Positions 18,201-27,140 of a stretch of 64,000 nucleotides of DNA are shown here, piece after piece; positions within the stretch are counted from its first letter, which is position 1; every line of letters starts with the position of its first letter. Source of the DNA: Mariniradius saccharolyticus AK6 (GTDB taxonomy: Bacteria; Bacteroidota; Bacteroidia; Cytophagales; Cyclobacteriaceae). Below the pieces are notes generated by a model, which was given only the letters and a program-made list of their open reading frames with translations, did not search any database and had not been told where the DNA came from. Position numbers and translations under genes: made by a program. Location of the stretch: positions 124,001 through 188,000 of the forward strand of contig NZ_AMZY02000019.1 in assembly GCF_000330725.2 (NCBI RefSeq). Reading direction: 5' to 3'.

Positions 18201-18586
18201 TGAACAGGAAAAGAGGGGAAATCATCTTTACCAATGACACCAACCTCGATGCAGAATTGGTCAACAATCTTTGGAGAGGTGAAGGTACTTCAAACCGCTA
18301 TCCATCTGCAGCGGGCCTGAGAAAAGGCTGGAACCAGCGGATGAGCAGCTACTTTGTGGAAGACGGATCCTATTTCAGGATCCAAAACGTCAGGCTGTCT
18401 TATTCATTGGTAGACAAAGAGCTGTTTGGCGTGGCGATGCCAAGGACGCGTTTCACCTTCACGGCAGAGCGACCATTGACGGTGTTCAGCTACAATGGCT
18501 TCAATCCTGAGGTGGCAAACGGCATTGACCGTCAGGTCTATCCGATTCCTGCCATTTACACCTTCGGTCTGAATATCAACCTCTAA
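15209..18586 (+). CDS. SusC/RagA-type TonB-dependent receptor with STN domain
   Basis: This 1125-residue outer-membrane importer has a signal peptide, an STN signalling domain near residues 45-110 (ISIKDVSVERAFGIIES, LYDILAEM), a carboxypeptidase-regulatory-like domain near 135-207 (SGKVVDPQGQPLPGVTVLVEG), a TonB-box-like segment EEVVIVGYGTQ near 212, a plug with TPTANAMQSLQGRVAGVQIVS and VLKDASASAIYGVRA, and a long beta-barrel ending in TFGLNINL. With SusD it forms the glycan uptake gate. The STN domain ties it to the FecI/FecR pair upstream. The susD gene follows after 14 bases. Confidence 0.95.
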   Translation: MKKSLLNHVWYMTKIFAFAFVIQVLGMSLLFAGNGNAQVKGIDEIFLTISIKDVSVERAFGIIESATGYTFVYTNKEIKDAGMVNIDAENRTLYDILAEMSLENKLQFKQIDESIHVKKSSTASVEVSPQARVDQTVSGKVVDPQGQPLPGVTVLVEGTTKGTVTNIDGQYTIEVPDGGALLFSFVGFQTQRFVVANTTIINVTMVEDAESLEEVVIVGYGTQRERDLTSAITTLKSDMIVKTPTANAMQSLQGRVAGVQIVSNGAPGASPTVRVRGVGSFEGNAAPLYVVDGMFLDNIDFLNPNDIESITVLKDASASAIYGVRASNGVVLIETKSGAYGKKGEMVYDGYYGTQIPQNVLQMANSQQFVQYVNETGSVADIAFVNNAMQRYGRSRVDPNIPAPNTDWYSEIMSPAAIQNHNLSFNGGNETTRYSIGGSYFDQKGLLNETRNEFQRVNFRARVDTDVRDWLTVGANFNTGISRQYVGDDAAWFRAYFAVPIVPVYDELNVNASPFQLSNAQQIGYRGNQNPFYSLLYRDNRINNGKVLGNFYANMEILPNKLSFRTAYHYALQSSNSRGVGFEFNDGVTEFPSSIRRQTFQSFDQVWDNFFTYNNSFDKHNLTVVVGQSFRSEMNELLFARGEGITPSPDRLREEFWYLSNATNFDLNDIGDAGGNVLNSRLFFQSFFGRVAYNYDDRYLVYGTIRRDGNNKFQQKWGNFATIGAGWVISSENFFNVSGIDFLKLRGSWGQLGNDGIRPSVGAPTIEENSTAINDVRIIGRRLRPVYDLIDSWETTVETNLGFTARLFKERLSVEADYFIRDTRNLAVSIIPPVFRATERRSVGEIRNQGLEMTLNWQDQISNDFSYFIGGNFATLKNTVRSLGGPTSLDAGSAEFRQRSIVGQPYNAFFGYEVVGVFQNQADITNSGYTNEFITASNLAPGDFKYRDQNGDGVINDLDRVVLGSFLPKLTYGANMGFNYKNFEFALLLQGQSGFSILNRKRGEIIFTNDTNLDAELVNNLWRGEGTSNRYPSAAGLRKGWNQRMSSYFVEDGSYFRIQNVRLSYSLVDKELFGVAMPRTRFTFTAERPLTVFSYNGFNPEVANGIDRQVYPIPAIYTFGLNINL

Positions 18587-18600
18587 ACCGACGATCTATC

Positions 18601-20136
18601 ATGAAAGCTTTAAAAAATATCAAAAATAAACTTGTGATGGTATTGGCCTTGTCCATGACTGTGTCCTGTATGGGGCTGTTGGACGAGCCATTGCAAAACC
18701 AACAATTGGTCGAGGATACGGACTATACGCGTTCCGAGGATATGATCCTGTTGGTTTACGGCGCCTATGCGGAGCTAAACGATCTCCAATGGGAAACCTT
18801 CCCGATCATTGCAGTGCGTGGGGATGATGTCAATGCCGCAGGTGACCAGTTTCCTTTGACCGAGACAGACCAGTTCAGGTACGACAGGAATTTTTGGATG
18901 TACAATTCGACTTGGCTCAACCTTTACACGGACCTGTTGTACTGGCATGGGGCCATGGAGGAAATCCAGAAATACCAGGACGCAGGTGCCAACGCAGCGA
19001 CCGCACAGCAATACATCGCAGAGATTAAGGTCATGCGTGCTTTTGAGTTGTTGCAGCTGGCGAGACTTTGGGGCGAAATTCTGATTCCAAGGAATTCCCA
19101 GCCGAGTGACCTATACAATGTAGAAGTTTCAACATATGAAGAGGTCCTACAGCATATTTCCGACCAAATGGACGAGGCAATTCCAAATCTTCCAAATCTA
19201 CATCCAAACCAACGGTCTGACATCAGGGGTGGAGTTACAAGATTTACGGCTTTGGCTGTAAAGGCAATGGCCAACCTCGAACTGAAAAACTACACTGCCG
19301 TCGCGGAAGCCACAGGACAGATCATCAGCAGCAACCTGTTTGCTTTGGAACCAGACTACTACCAATTGTTCAAAATCCCAGGTAAACTCAACAAAGAGAA
19401 CTTGCTCGAACTTCAGTACTCTGATTTTGGACAGGCTTCTGGAACGGTATCAAGGTACCTATGGGATTTCTTTGGTCCTGCAAGTTGGACGCCTGCCGTA
19501 GCGGGCGCAGGAGGCGGTTGGGGTTTTTGGGAACCAAGCCAAACCTACATCAAATTCATGCTGGATAGGGGAGAACAGGAGCGCTTGCAAACGACTGTAT
19601 TGTTCACGCCAGCGGGTATCCAGGCCATTCAGGCTGATCCAAACTATGCAACTCTACCAGCTTGGGTTTCCAACGTGACGCCGGATGGTGACGTGTTCAA
19701 TAACCATCCACGCTACAGGTACCTGAGTGGCAAGTTTTACCTGCCGTCGACACAGTTGACCCCAGGTAGGTTTACCTATGGGGAAAACAACAACTTCCAT
19801 TGCATCCGGTATTCCGAGATTCTTCTAATGCATGCGGAGGCCTTGGTCAACGGAGCAAGCAGCTCAGTAAAATCAGCAGCCGATGCTGTCAACGAAGTAC
19901 GTGCAAGGGTCGGTTTGGCACCATTGGGATCGGTCGCTCTGGACGATGTCTTGGATGAGAAGTATGCGGAATTCGGAACTGAATGGGGCATCAGGTTCTT
20001 TGATTTGATGCGTTATAACAGAGGTTCGGAATTGAACTATGAGGGCAGAACCTTCAACATCGATCAGCACCGGTTTTTGCCTTATCCATTGGAGCAGCAG
20101 GATATCTTGCCCCAATTGAGAGAGCGATCCAACTAA
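18601..20136 (+). CDS. SusD/RagB-type outer-membrane glycan-binding lipoprotein
   Basis: This 511-residue lipoprotein has a signal ending at MTVSC (cysteine near residue 23) and the tetratricopeptide-like SusD fold. Family landmarks include LVYGAYAELND, the AEIKVMRAFELLQLARLWGEI helix, TRFTALAVKAMANLELKNYTA and the C-terminal EILLMHAEALV, AADAVNEVRARVGLAPL and EFGTEWGIRFFDLMRY. It caps the SusC barrel and binds the substrate glycan. It lies 14 bases after susC and 28 bases before the LamG-like gene, so it is in the same operon. Confidence 0.95.
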   Translation: MKALKNIKNKLVMVLALSMTVSCMGLLDEPLQNQQLVEDTDYTRSEDMILLVYGAYAELNDLQWETFPIIAVRGDDVNAAGDQFPLTETDQFRYDRNFWMYNSTWLNLYTDLLYWHGAMEEIQKYQDAGANAATAQQYIAEIKVMRAFELLQLARLWGEILIPRNSQPSDLYNVEVSTYEEVLQHISDQMDEAIPNLPNLHPNQRSDIRGGVTRFTALAVKAMANLELKNYTAVAEATGQIISSNLFALEPDYYQLFKIPGKLNKENLLELQYSDFGQASGTVSRYLWDFFGPASWTPAVAGAGGGWGFWEPSQTYIKFMLDRGEQERLQTTVLFTPAGIQAIQADPNYATLPAWVSNVTPDGDVFNNHPRYRYLSGKFYLPSTQLTPGRFTYGENNNFHCIRYSEILLMHAEALVNGASSSVKSAADAVNEVRARVGLAPLGSVALDDVLDEKYAEFGTEWGIRFFDLMRYNRGSELNYEGRTFNIDQHRFLPYPLEQQDILPQLRERSN

Positions 20137-20164
20137 TTGATTGTAAATTCTAAATGACCAAAAA

Positions 20165-21244
20165 ATGAAAAAGTTATTGTATATCGGATTGTTGCTTTCG
20201 GTGTCCTTTGGTTGTGACCAAACCTACATCGATGAAATCCAAAGCGTAGATCCGGGTCCAGATACTTCGGCACCCGTAGTGAATGTGAACTTCCCCCTAC
20301 AAGGCACGCTGATCCGTGTGGTGGAAGACGTGACGTCAATTGACATTAATTTTGAAGCTACGGATGATATCGAGTTAAAGGAAACGGTATTGAGACTAGA
20401 TGGCAACGAAATAGCCAGATTCAACGAATTCAGGGATTTCAGGCGGTTTTTGAAAACCTACACGTATGAAAACCTCACCAACGGCTCCCATACATTACAA
20501 GTGACGGCGACTGATTTGTCTGGTAAATCCACTACCAAATCCGTGGTTTTTGAGAAAGTGGAACCTTACAGGCCCGTTTACGATGGGGAAATTTTCTATT
20601 TGCCTTTTGACGGAGACTACACCGAATTGGTAAGTATCCGCGCGGCTGCAGTCAGCGGTGCCCCCGGTTTTGTGGATGGGGTTTCTGGCAAGGCCTACGC
20701 TGGTGCAGCAAACGCTTTCCTCACATTTCCATCTGCGGGATTGTTGGGAAGCCAGTTTTCCGCCGTGTTTTGGTACAAAGTCAATGCTTCCCCGGATCGG
20801 GCAGGAATCCTGACGATTGGACCACCTGATCCAGCGAGGCCAAATGCAATGAACAACAGGACGGCTGGATTTAGGCTATTTAGGGAAAATGCAGGCGGAA
20901 AGCAACGATTCAAGCTCAACGTGGGCAACGGTTCTGCCGACAACTGGTTTGACGGCGGGGCGGCTGCAGATATCGATCCGGCAAGTGGCACTTGGGCGCA
21001 TATTGCGTTTACCATTTCCAATTCCCAAGTCACTGTCTACATCAACGGGCAGGTCGTCAGCCAAGGCAATTTCCCAGGCATTAGCTGGAACGGCTGCGAC
21101 ATTATCACCATTGCTTCCGGCGCGCCGAGATTTACCGAATGGGGACATCTGTCTACCCAAAGTCTGATGGACGAGCTGAGGCTTTTCAACAAAGCCCTCA
21201 GCCAAGCTGAAATCCAGGCCATCATCGATGCTGAAAAACCATAA
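20165..21244 (+). CDS. LamG-fold surface glycan-binding lipoprotein
   Basis: This 359-residue lipoprotein has a lipobox at LSVSFGC near residue 19. An Ig-like domain at about residues 35-135 (DINFEATDDIELKETVLRLDG, GSHTLQVTATDLSG) is followed by a LamG/concanavalin-A-like jellyroll at about 150-355 (FYLPFDGDY, FSAVFWYKV, WAHIAFTISNSQVTVYINGQVV, LMDELRLFNKALSQAEI). There is no hydrolase motif. In position after susD it is most likely the third surface protein of the locus, binding glycan and presenting it to the endo-enzymes. Confidence 0.85.
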   Translation: MKKLLYIGLLLSVSFGCDQTYIDEIQSVDPGPDTSAPVVNVNFPLQGTLIRVVEDVTSIDINFEATDDIELKETVLRLDGNEIARFNEFRDFRRFLKTYTYENLTNGSHTLQVTATDLSGKSTTKSVVFEKVEPYRPVYDGEIFYLPFDGDYTELVSIRAAAVSGAPGFVDGVSGKAYAGAANAFLTFPSAGLLGSQFSAVFWYKVNASPDRAGILTIGPPDPARPNAMNNRTAGFRLFRENAGGKQRFKLNVGNGSADNWFDGGAAADIDPASGTWAHIAFTISNSQVTVYINGQVVSQGNFPGISWNGCDIITIASGAPRFTEWGHLSTQSLMDELRLFNKALSQAEIQAIIDAEKP

Positions 21245-21265
21245 TTGAAACCAAACACCGTCAAG

Positions 21266-21298
21266 AAGGGATTTCGGAACCTCCCGAAGTCCCTTTTT
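21266..21298 (+). terminator. Terminator or attenuator inside the glucan PUL
   Basis: AAGGGATTTCGG (21266-21277) pairs with CCGAAGTCCCTT (21284-21295) across a 6-base loop, with one G-T wobble and a T-run to 21298. It lies 22 bases after the LamG gene stop and 13 bases before the ATG of the first glycoamylase-family gene. It should lower transcription of the enzyme genes relative to the susCD genes, or end the transcript where a second promoter takes over. Confidence 0.75.
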
Positions 21299-21310
21299 CA
21301 TTTGAACACC

Positions 21311-23272
21311 ATGAAGAGATTAGCTTTCCTTTTTTGTTGCATCATTTCCCTGGCTTCCTGTGAAAAGACCGAGCAAGATGTGACACCAATGACACTGGAA
21401 ATGGTGACTCTGGGGGGGCAGGTGATTTCGCGCACGGCTCCCTTCAGCACCAATCAACCAATCGATCGACACATCTCGCTTTTGTTCTCCCATGCCTTGG
21501 ATGAAAACTCAGCCAAGCAGTACATCAGTCTGATGACCGGTAATCAGGTCGTAAACCTTTCGATGACATTCAACGGCTCAGGTACCACAGTGACGCTGTT
21601 TCCGGTGGGTCTATTGGCCAATCAAACGACCTATCGAATCGTAATCTCCGAAAATCTCAAAGGTGTCAACGGAAATCCATTTGCGGGGACTGAGGTTCAG
21701 TTTGAGACATTAGTCGGTGGTTTGACCGTAGTAAACGCTGAATTTGAGCAGTCACAAAAAACCCGGACTGGAAGGGTGGTGGATGTTTCCCTGGAAATGG
21801 ATTTGGTCATGGAATTTTCAGATCCCTTAGACGCAAGTAGTATTCCACAAGCCCTAAGATTGACGCGCAACGGCAATGTTCCAGTTCAGTATGTTTTGGA
21901 AAATGAAGGAAAAAAGCTGCGGATCAAATCCCAAAACAAACTCCAGTACCTATCCAAATACCAAGTCAGCCTTAGCAACCAACTCAAAGGAAAAGATGGG
22001 CAAAGTTTTTCGGGCTGGAACCAGAGTTTCTTTACCAAAGTCGATCCTACGTTCAAATTCCCGCAGATTTCCGATGAGGAACTGATGACCAAGGTGCAGG
22101 AGCAGACTTTCAAATATTTCTGGGATTTTGCCCATCCTGTGTCTGGGATGGCAAGGGAAAGAAATTCTTCCGGCAATTTGGTGACGATGGGCGGATCGGG
22201 ATTTGGCGTCATGGCGATTTTGGTTGGGATTGAGCGTAGTTTCATTACGCGGCAGCAGGGCGTGGATCGACTTTCTAAAATAGTCGATTTCCTCGAGCGT
22301 GCTGACCGATTCCACGGTGCGTGGCCGCATTGGCTTGACGGCAATACGGGGGATGTGATTCCCTTTAGCCAGTTTGACAACGGCGGTGACCTTGTGGAAA
22401 CCGCTCTGATGGTGCAGGGGCTGTTGACCGTACGCGCTTACCTACAAGATGCGAATCCTCAGGAAAAGGCGATCAAGGAGAAAATCACCCGGCTGTGGGA
22501 GGAAGTTGAATGGGATTGGTACACGCGTGGCGGACAGAATGTACTTTTCTGGCATTGGTCGCCACAGCACCAATGGCAAATGAACCTTCCGATACAAGGC
22601 TGGAATGAATCTTTGATCGTGTATGTATTGGCGGCGGCATCGCCCACACACCCTATTTCCAAAGCGGTATACGATGTGGGGTGGGCCAGAAATGGCGCGA
22701 TGAAGAATGGAAAGATATTCTTCAATTTTACGCTTCCCCTTGGTTATGACTTTGGTGGACCATTGTTCTTTGCCCACTACTCATTCTTGGGACTCGATCC
22801 ACGAAATCTTACTGATCAATACGCCAACTATTGGACCCAAACCGCCAATCATACCCGCATCAATCGGGAGCACTGTATACAAAATCCTCTGGGATTCGTC
22901 GGATACGGCCCGCAGTCTTGGGGCTTGACGGCAAGTGACAACCACCAAGGCTACAACGCACATTCACCAACCAATGATTTGGGGGTAATTTCGCCGACGG
23001 CTGCGCTTTCCTCCATGCCTTTCACGCCAACAGAGTCTTTGGAAGCGCTCCACCATTTTTACTATTTGATGGGCGACAGGTTGTGGGGTGAGTTTGGATT
23101 TTACGACGCCTTCAATGTGACCGAGGAATGGTATGCAGATTCGTACTTGGCGATAGACCAAGGCCCAATCATTTTGATGATTGAAAACTACAGATCCGGC
23201 CTTTTGTGGAAGTACTTCATGCAGGATGCTGAAGTGCGGGCTGGATTGGATAAACTGAATTTTAACTATTAA
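21311..23272 (+). CDS. Glycoamylase-family (GH144-like) lipoprotein with N-terminal Ig-like domains
   Basis: This protein has 653 residues from the ATG at 21311, which gives a clean lipoprotein signal (LAFLFCCIISLASC); the upstream TTG only adds the translated terminator. Residues of about 30-235 look like two Big_5/Ig-like domains (RHISLLFSHALDENSAKQYI, VSLEMDLVMEFSDPLDASSI). From about residue 255 the glycoamylase domain (Pfam PF10091) begins with EEQTFKYFWDF-like sequence (VQEQTFKYFWDFAHP). It continues with GFGVMAILVGIERSFI, AWPHWLDGNTG and GGDLVETALMVQGLL. Characterised relatives in GH144 are endo-beta-1,2-glucanases. It is exported and probably surface exposed. It is paralogous to the next gene. 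Confidence 0.85.
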   Translation: MKRLAFLFCCIISLASCEKTEQDVTPMTLEMVTLGGQVISRTAPFSTNQPIDRHISLLFSHALDENSAKQYISLMTGNQVVNLSMTFNGSGTTVTLFPVGLLANQTTYRIVISENLKGVNGNPFAGTEVQFETLVGGLTVVNAEFEQSQKTRTGRVVDVSLEMDLVMEFSDPLDASSIPQALRLTRNGNVPVQYVLENEGKKLRIKSQNKLQYLSKYQVSLSNQLKGKDGQSFSGWNQSFFTKVDPTFKFPQISDEELMTKVQEQTFKYFWDFAHPVSGMARERNSSGNLVTMGGSGFGVMAILVGIERSFITRQQGVDRLSKIVDFLERADRFHGAWPHWLDGNTGDVIPFSQFDNGGDLVETALMVQGLLTVRAYLQDANPQEKAIKEKITRLWEEVEWDWYTRGGQNVLFWHWSPQHQWQMNLPIQGWNESLIVYVLAAASPTHPISKAVYDVGWARNGAMKNGKIFFNFTLPLGYDFGGPLFFAHYSFLGLDPRNLTDQYANYWTQTANHTRINREHCIQNPLGFVGYGPQSWGLTASDNHQGYNAHSPTNDLGVISPTAALSSMPFTPTESLEALHHFYYLMGDRLWGEFGFYDAFNVTEEWYADSYLAIDQGPIILMIENYRSGLLWKYFMQDAEVRAGLDKLNFNY

Positions 23273-23285
23273 AAAACCCAAACCA

Positions 23286-24650
23286 ATGAAGTATTTGAGC
23301 TGGGTGGCGGTTATCGCGATTTTGTTCGCTTTCTCATGCACCCAAAACAAACAACAAGAAGATAATACCGGGGTCTTGGATCGCATTTCCGACGATTCGC
23401 TGATGACCCTGGTGCAGTACCGCACCTTTCAGTATTTCTGGGAAGGGGCGGAACCAAATTCTGGCCTTGCGCGGGAGCGATACCATGTAGATGGGAACTA
23501 TCCTGAAAATGATCAAAATGTGGTCACTTCCGGAGGCGCTGGTTTTGGTGTCATGGCGATCCTAGTTGGAATCGAAAGGGGCTTTATCACAAGGGAACAA
23601 GGATTGGAGCGCTTGGAGAAAATCGTAACCTTTCTTGAGAATGCTGAGACTTTTCACGGCGTTTGGCCGCATTGGTGGGATGGAGAAACGGGAAAGGTGA
23701 AGCCATTCAGCGACAAGGACGACGGCGCGGACTTGGTGGAGACTTCCTTTATGTTGCAGGGATTGCTCACCGTGCGCCAATACTTCAGGGAAGGGAGCGA
23801 ACGAGAAAAGGCCCTGGCCGAAAGAATCGACAAACTCTGGAGAGCGGTGGAATTTGATTGGCATACCAAAGGCGGGGAAGATGTCCTTTACTGGCATTGG
23901 AGCCCGAATTTTGGCTGGGCTATGAATTTCCCCGTCACGGGCTACAACGAGTGCATGATTATGTATGTACTCGCGGCTGCAAGTCCCACCCATGGCGTAT
24001 CTCCCGATGCCTATCACAAAGGATGGAACCGGGGTGGAGCTATCAAAAACGATTCCAGTCACCAGGCTTTTGGCCATCATTTGGCACTTCGCCACAACGG
24101 TGCCGAGCAATACGGCGGCCCACTTTTTTGGGCGCATTACTCCTATTTGGCATTGGATCCGAGGGGACTGAAGGACAAATACGCCGACTATTGGCAGCAC
24201 AACACCAACCATACTTTGATCAACCGCGCTTGGTGCGTGGAGAATCCGATCGGTTATAAGGGATATGGGCCGGAGAGTTGGGGATTGACGGCCAGTTATT
24301 CTGTCAAGTTCTACGCAGGCCACGCCCCCGGCGAAAACTCGGATTTGGGCGTTATTTCTCCCACGGCAGCATTATCTTCATTTCCCTATACACCGGAGTA
24401 TTCGATGCAGGCAATGCGGCATTGGTATGAGAATCTCGGCGATAAAGTGTTTGGAAAGTATGGATTTTATGATGCTTTCAGCGAAACGGATAACTGGTTT
24501 CCGCAACGTTACCTTGCCATTGACCAAGGGCCTATTGTCGTGATGATTGAGAACCACCGTACCGGGTTGCTTTGGGATCTGTTCATGAGTAGCCCAGAGA
24601 TACAGGATGGCTTGAGGAAATTGGGTTTGGAGAGTCCCCATTTGAAATAG
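23286..24650 (+). CDS. Glycoamylase-family (GH144-like) lipoprotein, single-domain paralog
   Basis: This 454-residue lipoprotein (AILFAFSC near residue 18) consists almost only of the PF10091 glycoamylase domain: VQYRTFQYFWEGAEP, GFGVMAILVGIERGFI, VWPHWWDGETG, GADLVETSFMLQGLLTVRQYF and VLYWHWSPNFGWAMN. It lacks the Ig-like domains of its upstream neighbour, from which it is separated by 13 bases. By analogy with GH144 enzymes it should cut beta-1,2-glucan to short sophorooligosaccharides. The pair may divide labour between cell surface (long form) and periplasm (short form). That division is inference. Confidence 0.85.
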   Translation: MKYLSWVAVIAILFAFSCTQNKQQEDNTGVLDRISDDSLMTLVQYRTFQYFWEGAEPNSGLARERYHVDGNYPENDQNVVTSGGAGFGVMAILVGIERGFITREQGLERLEKIVTFLENAETFHGVWPHWWDGETGKVKPFSDKDDGADLVETSFMLQGLLTVRQYFREGSEREKALAERIDKLWRAVEFDWHTKGGEDVLYWHWSPNFGWAMNFPVTGYNECMIMYVLAAASPTHGVSPDAYHKGWNRGGAIKNDSSHQAFGHHLALRHNGAEQYGGPLFWAHYSYLALDPRGLKDKYADYWQHNTNHTLINRAWCVENPIGYKGYGPESWGLTASYSVKFYAGHAPGENSDLGVISPTAALSSFPYTPEYSMQAMRHWYENLGDKVFGKYGFYDAFSETDNWFPQRYLAIDQGPIVVMIENHRTGLLWDLFMSSPEIQDGLRKLGLESPHLK

Positions 24651-24843
24651 GGTATTTCACCTGACGCTGTTTGGCTGATTCAAAATAGATTTGGCAATAT
24701 GTCAAATTGTTGATTTACCTGTGTATCGGATCTACCAGGCCGTTGATTTGATCTAAGGAAAAATTAGGCATAAGTGAAGGTAGGAAATCGCTCGATTCTG
24801 CATCAAAATTCCTTTCAAACTGCAACCAAAAAAGACATTCTTT

Positions 24844-27135
24844 ATGAAAAACATCCTCGCTTATCTTACCATTGGATTTGGGCTGATGACAGCCTGTACC
24901 GCTCCCCAAGGTCAAATTTCTGACCAAGATCCATTCCGTGACCGAGTGGATTCCGTGATGGCTTTGATGACCTTGGAGGAAAAGATTGGTCAATTGAACC
25001 TCCCGGCTGCAGGGGATTTCACGACTGGACAAGCCAGCAGTTCCAATATTGCGGAGAAAATCAAAGCCGGATTGGTTGGTGGACTTTTCAACATCAAGTC
25101 CGTCGCAAAAATCAGGGATGTACAGCGTGTGGCGGTAGAGGAGAGCAGGCTGGGAATACCCTTGATTTTTGCCATGGATGTGATTCATGGATACGAAACC
25201 GTTTTCCCAATCCCTATAGGGATGTCTTGTAGTTGGGATATGGCATTGATGGAGAAATCAGCACGTATTGCTGCCCAGGAAGCGAGTGCGGATGGCATCA
25301 ATTGGACATTTTCCCCGATGACCGATATTTCCCGCGATCCACGTTGGGGGAGAATGTCCGAGGGTAGCGGGGAAGATCCCTACCTCGGAGCCCAGATTGC
25401 GAAGGCGATGATCAAAGGCTATCAAGGTGATGACCTAAGCCTGAACAATACGATTCTGGCCTGCGTGAAGCATTTCGCTCTCTATGGCGCTCCCGAAGCT
25501 GGGCGCGACTACAATACCGTGGACATGAGCCGTCAGCGGATGTTCAACGAGTATTTCCTGCCGTATCAGGCAGCCATAGAAGCAGGAGTAGGATCCGTGA
25601 TGACATCTTTCAACGACGTGGACGGGATTCCGGCGAGCGCCAATAAGTGGCTGATGACGGAGGTACTGCGTGAGCGCTGGGGTTTTGAGGGTTTCGTCGT
25701 CACTGATTACACGGCCATCAACGAAATGACTGACCATGGATTGGGGGATTTGCAGCAAGTTTCGGCTTTGGCGATGAATGCCGGCGTAGACATGGATATG
25801 GTCGGCGAGGGGTTTTTGACTACTTTGAAGAAATCAGTTGAGGAAGGGAAAGTCTCCGAGGCAGAGATTGATGCAGCCTGTAGAAGGATCTTGACTGCGA
25901 AGTTTAAATTGGGGCTATTTGACGATCCCTACAGGTATTGCGATGTGGAGCGTGCAAAAAGGGAAATATTCAGCGACGCGCACAGGAAAGTTGCGCGGGA
26001 AATCGCCACACAGACATTCGTTTTGCTCAAAAATGAAAACCAGACTTTGCCGCTTAAAAAGGAAGGAACGATTGCTTTGGTTGGCCCAATGGCTGACAAT
26101 ACCGAAAATATGACCGGAACTTGGTCGGTTGCGGCAAGATTTGAAAACTCGATTTCGCTGAGAAAAGGCTTGGAAAACGCCTTGGGAGACCGTGCGAAGA
26201 TCGTCTATGCCAAAGGTTCCAATATTTATCCCGATAGCCTTTTGGAATCCCGCGTGAGTATTTTCGGCAAGCCAACCTATCGGGACAACCGACCTGCGCA
26301 GGTTTTAATCCAGGAAGCGCTCCAAGCGGCAAGAAATGCCAATGTGATCGTCGCCGCGATGGGCGAGTCTGCCGAAATGAGCGGAGAATCTTCCAGCCGT
26401 ACCGATATAGAAATCCCCGAAAACCAGCGAGCCCTCCTGGAAGCGTTGCTGAAAACTGGAAAGCCTGTGGTGCTCGTGCTTTTCACGGGAAGACCTTTGG
26501 CCATCAAATGGGAACAGGAAAATCTCCATGCAATCCTCAATGTGTGGTTTGCAGGGTCTGAGGCTGGCCATGCGATCGCTGACGTATTGTTCGGCGATGT
26601 CAATCCGTCCGGCAAACTCAGTGCGACCTTCCCCCAAAATGTAGGTCAAGTACCGATCTACTATAACCACAAAAGCACTGGCAGACCGCTTGCTGCTGGA
26701 CAATGGTTCCAAAAGTTCCGCACCAACTACCTCGACGTGTCCAACGATCCACTGTATCCTTTTGGTTTTGGCTTGAGTTACACCGATTTTGAATATGGGG
26801 AAATCAAACTTAGCAAATCGGAGCTTGTCGGTGATGAGCGTATAAGGGTTTCGATTGATGTGAAAAATGCAGGAGGTGTCGACGGGGCGGAAGTAGTTCA
26901 GTTGTATGTGAGGGATATCGTCGCGAGCATGACCAGACCGGTGAAGGAACTCAAGGGTTTTGAGAAAGTATTCCTAAAGGCAGGCGAATCCAAGACGGTC
27001 CGCTTCGAATTGGGCCAAGAACAATTGAAGTTTTACAACAATGACCTCAATTTTATTTTTGAGCCTGGTGAATTCGAAATCATGGTAGGCGGAAATTCCC
27101 GAGACCTCACATCCAAAAAAGTCATCTGGAAATAG
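24844..27135 (+). CDS. GH3 beta-glucosidase, BglX-like
   Basis: This 763-residue GH3 enzyme with a lipoprotein-type signal (LMTACTAP) should act in the periplasm. The first domain contains LTLEEKIGQLN-like sequence, IPLIFAMDVIHGYETVFPIP, FSPMTDISRDPRWGR and the nucleophile region GFVVTDY (Asp near residue 288). The second domain has GESAEMSGESSSR, which carries the acid/base glutamate. A C-terminal fibronectin-like domain starts near residue 660 (FGFGLSYT, VSIDVKNAGGVDGAEVVQLYV). BglX-type GH3 enzymes remove terminal glucose from beta-glucooligosaccharides, and some prefer beta-1,2 links. It would finish the work of the two GH144-like enzymes. Confidence 0.92.
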   Translation: MKNILAYLTIGFGLMTACTAPQGQISDQDPFRDRVDSVMALMTLEEKIGQLNLPAAGDFTTGQASSSNIAEKIKAGLVGGLFNIKSVAKIRDVQRVAVEESRLGIPLIFAMDVIHGYETVFPIPIGMSCSWDMALMEKSARIAAQEASADGINWTFSPMTDISRDPRWGRMSEGSGEDPYLGAQIAKAMIKGYQGDDLSLNNTILACVKHFALYGAPEAGRDYNTVDMSRQRMFNEYFLPYQAAIEAGVGSVMTSFNDVDGIPASANKWLMTEVLRERWGFEGFVVTDYTAINEMTDHGLGDLQQVSALAMNAGVDMDMVGEGFLTTLKKSVEEGKVSEAEIDAACRRILTAKFKLGLFDDPYRYCDVERAKREIFSDAHRKVAREIATQTFVLLKNENQTLPLKKEGTIALVGPMADNTENMTGTWSVAARFENSISLRKGLENALGDRAKIVYAKGSNIYPDSLLESRVSIFGKPTYRDNRPAQVLIQEALQAARNANVIVAAMGESAEMSGESSSRTDIEIPENQRALLEALLKTGKPVVLVLFTGRPLAIKWEQENLHAILNVWFAGSEAGHAIADVLFGDVNPSGKLSATFPQNVGQVPIYYNHKSTGRPLAAGQWFQKFRTNYLDVSNDPLYPFGFGLSYTDFEYGEIKLSKSELVGDERIRVSIDVKNAGGVDGAEVVQLYVRDIVASMTRPVKELKGFEKVFLKAGESKTVRFELGQEQLKFYNNDLNFIFEPGEFEIMVGGNSRDLTSKKVIWK

Positions 27136-27140
27136 AATTT

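Noticed and set aside
23562-24323. Minus-strand open frame of 253 codons in the second glycoamylase-family gene
   Set aside because: It lies opposite a clear enzyme-coding frame; the translation is low in structure and unlike any known family.
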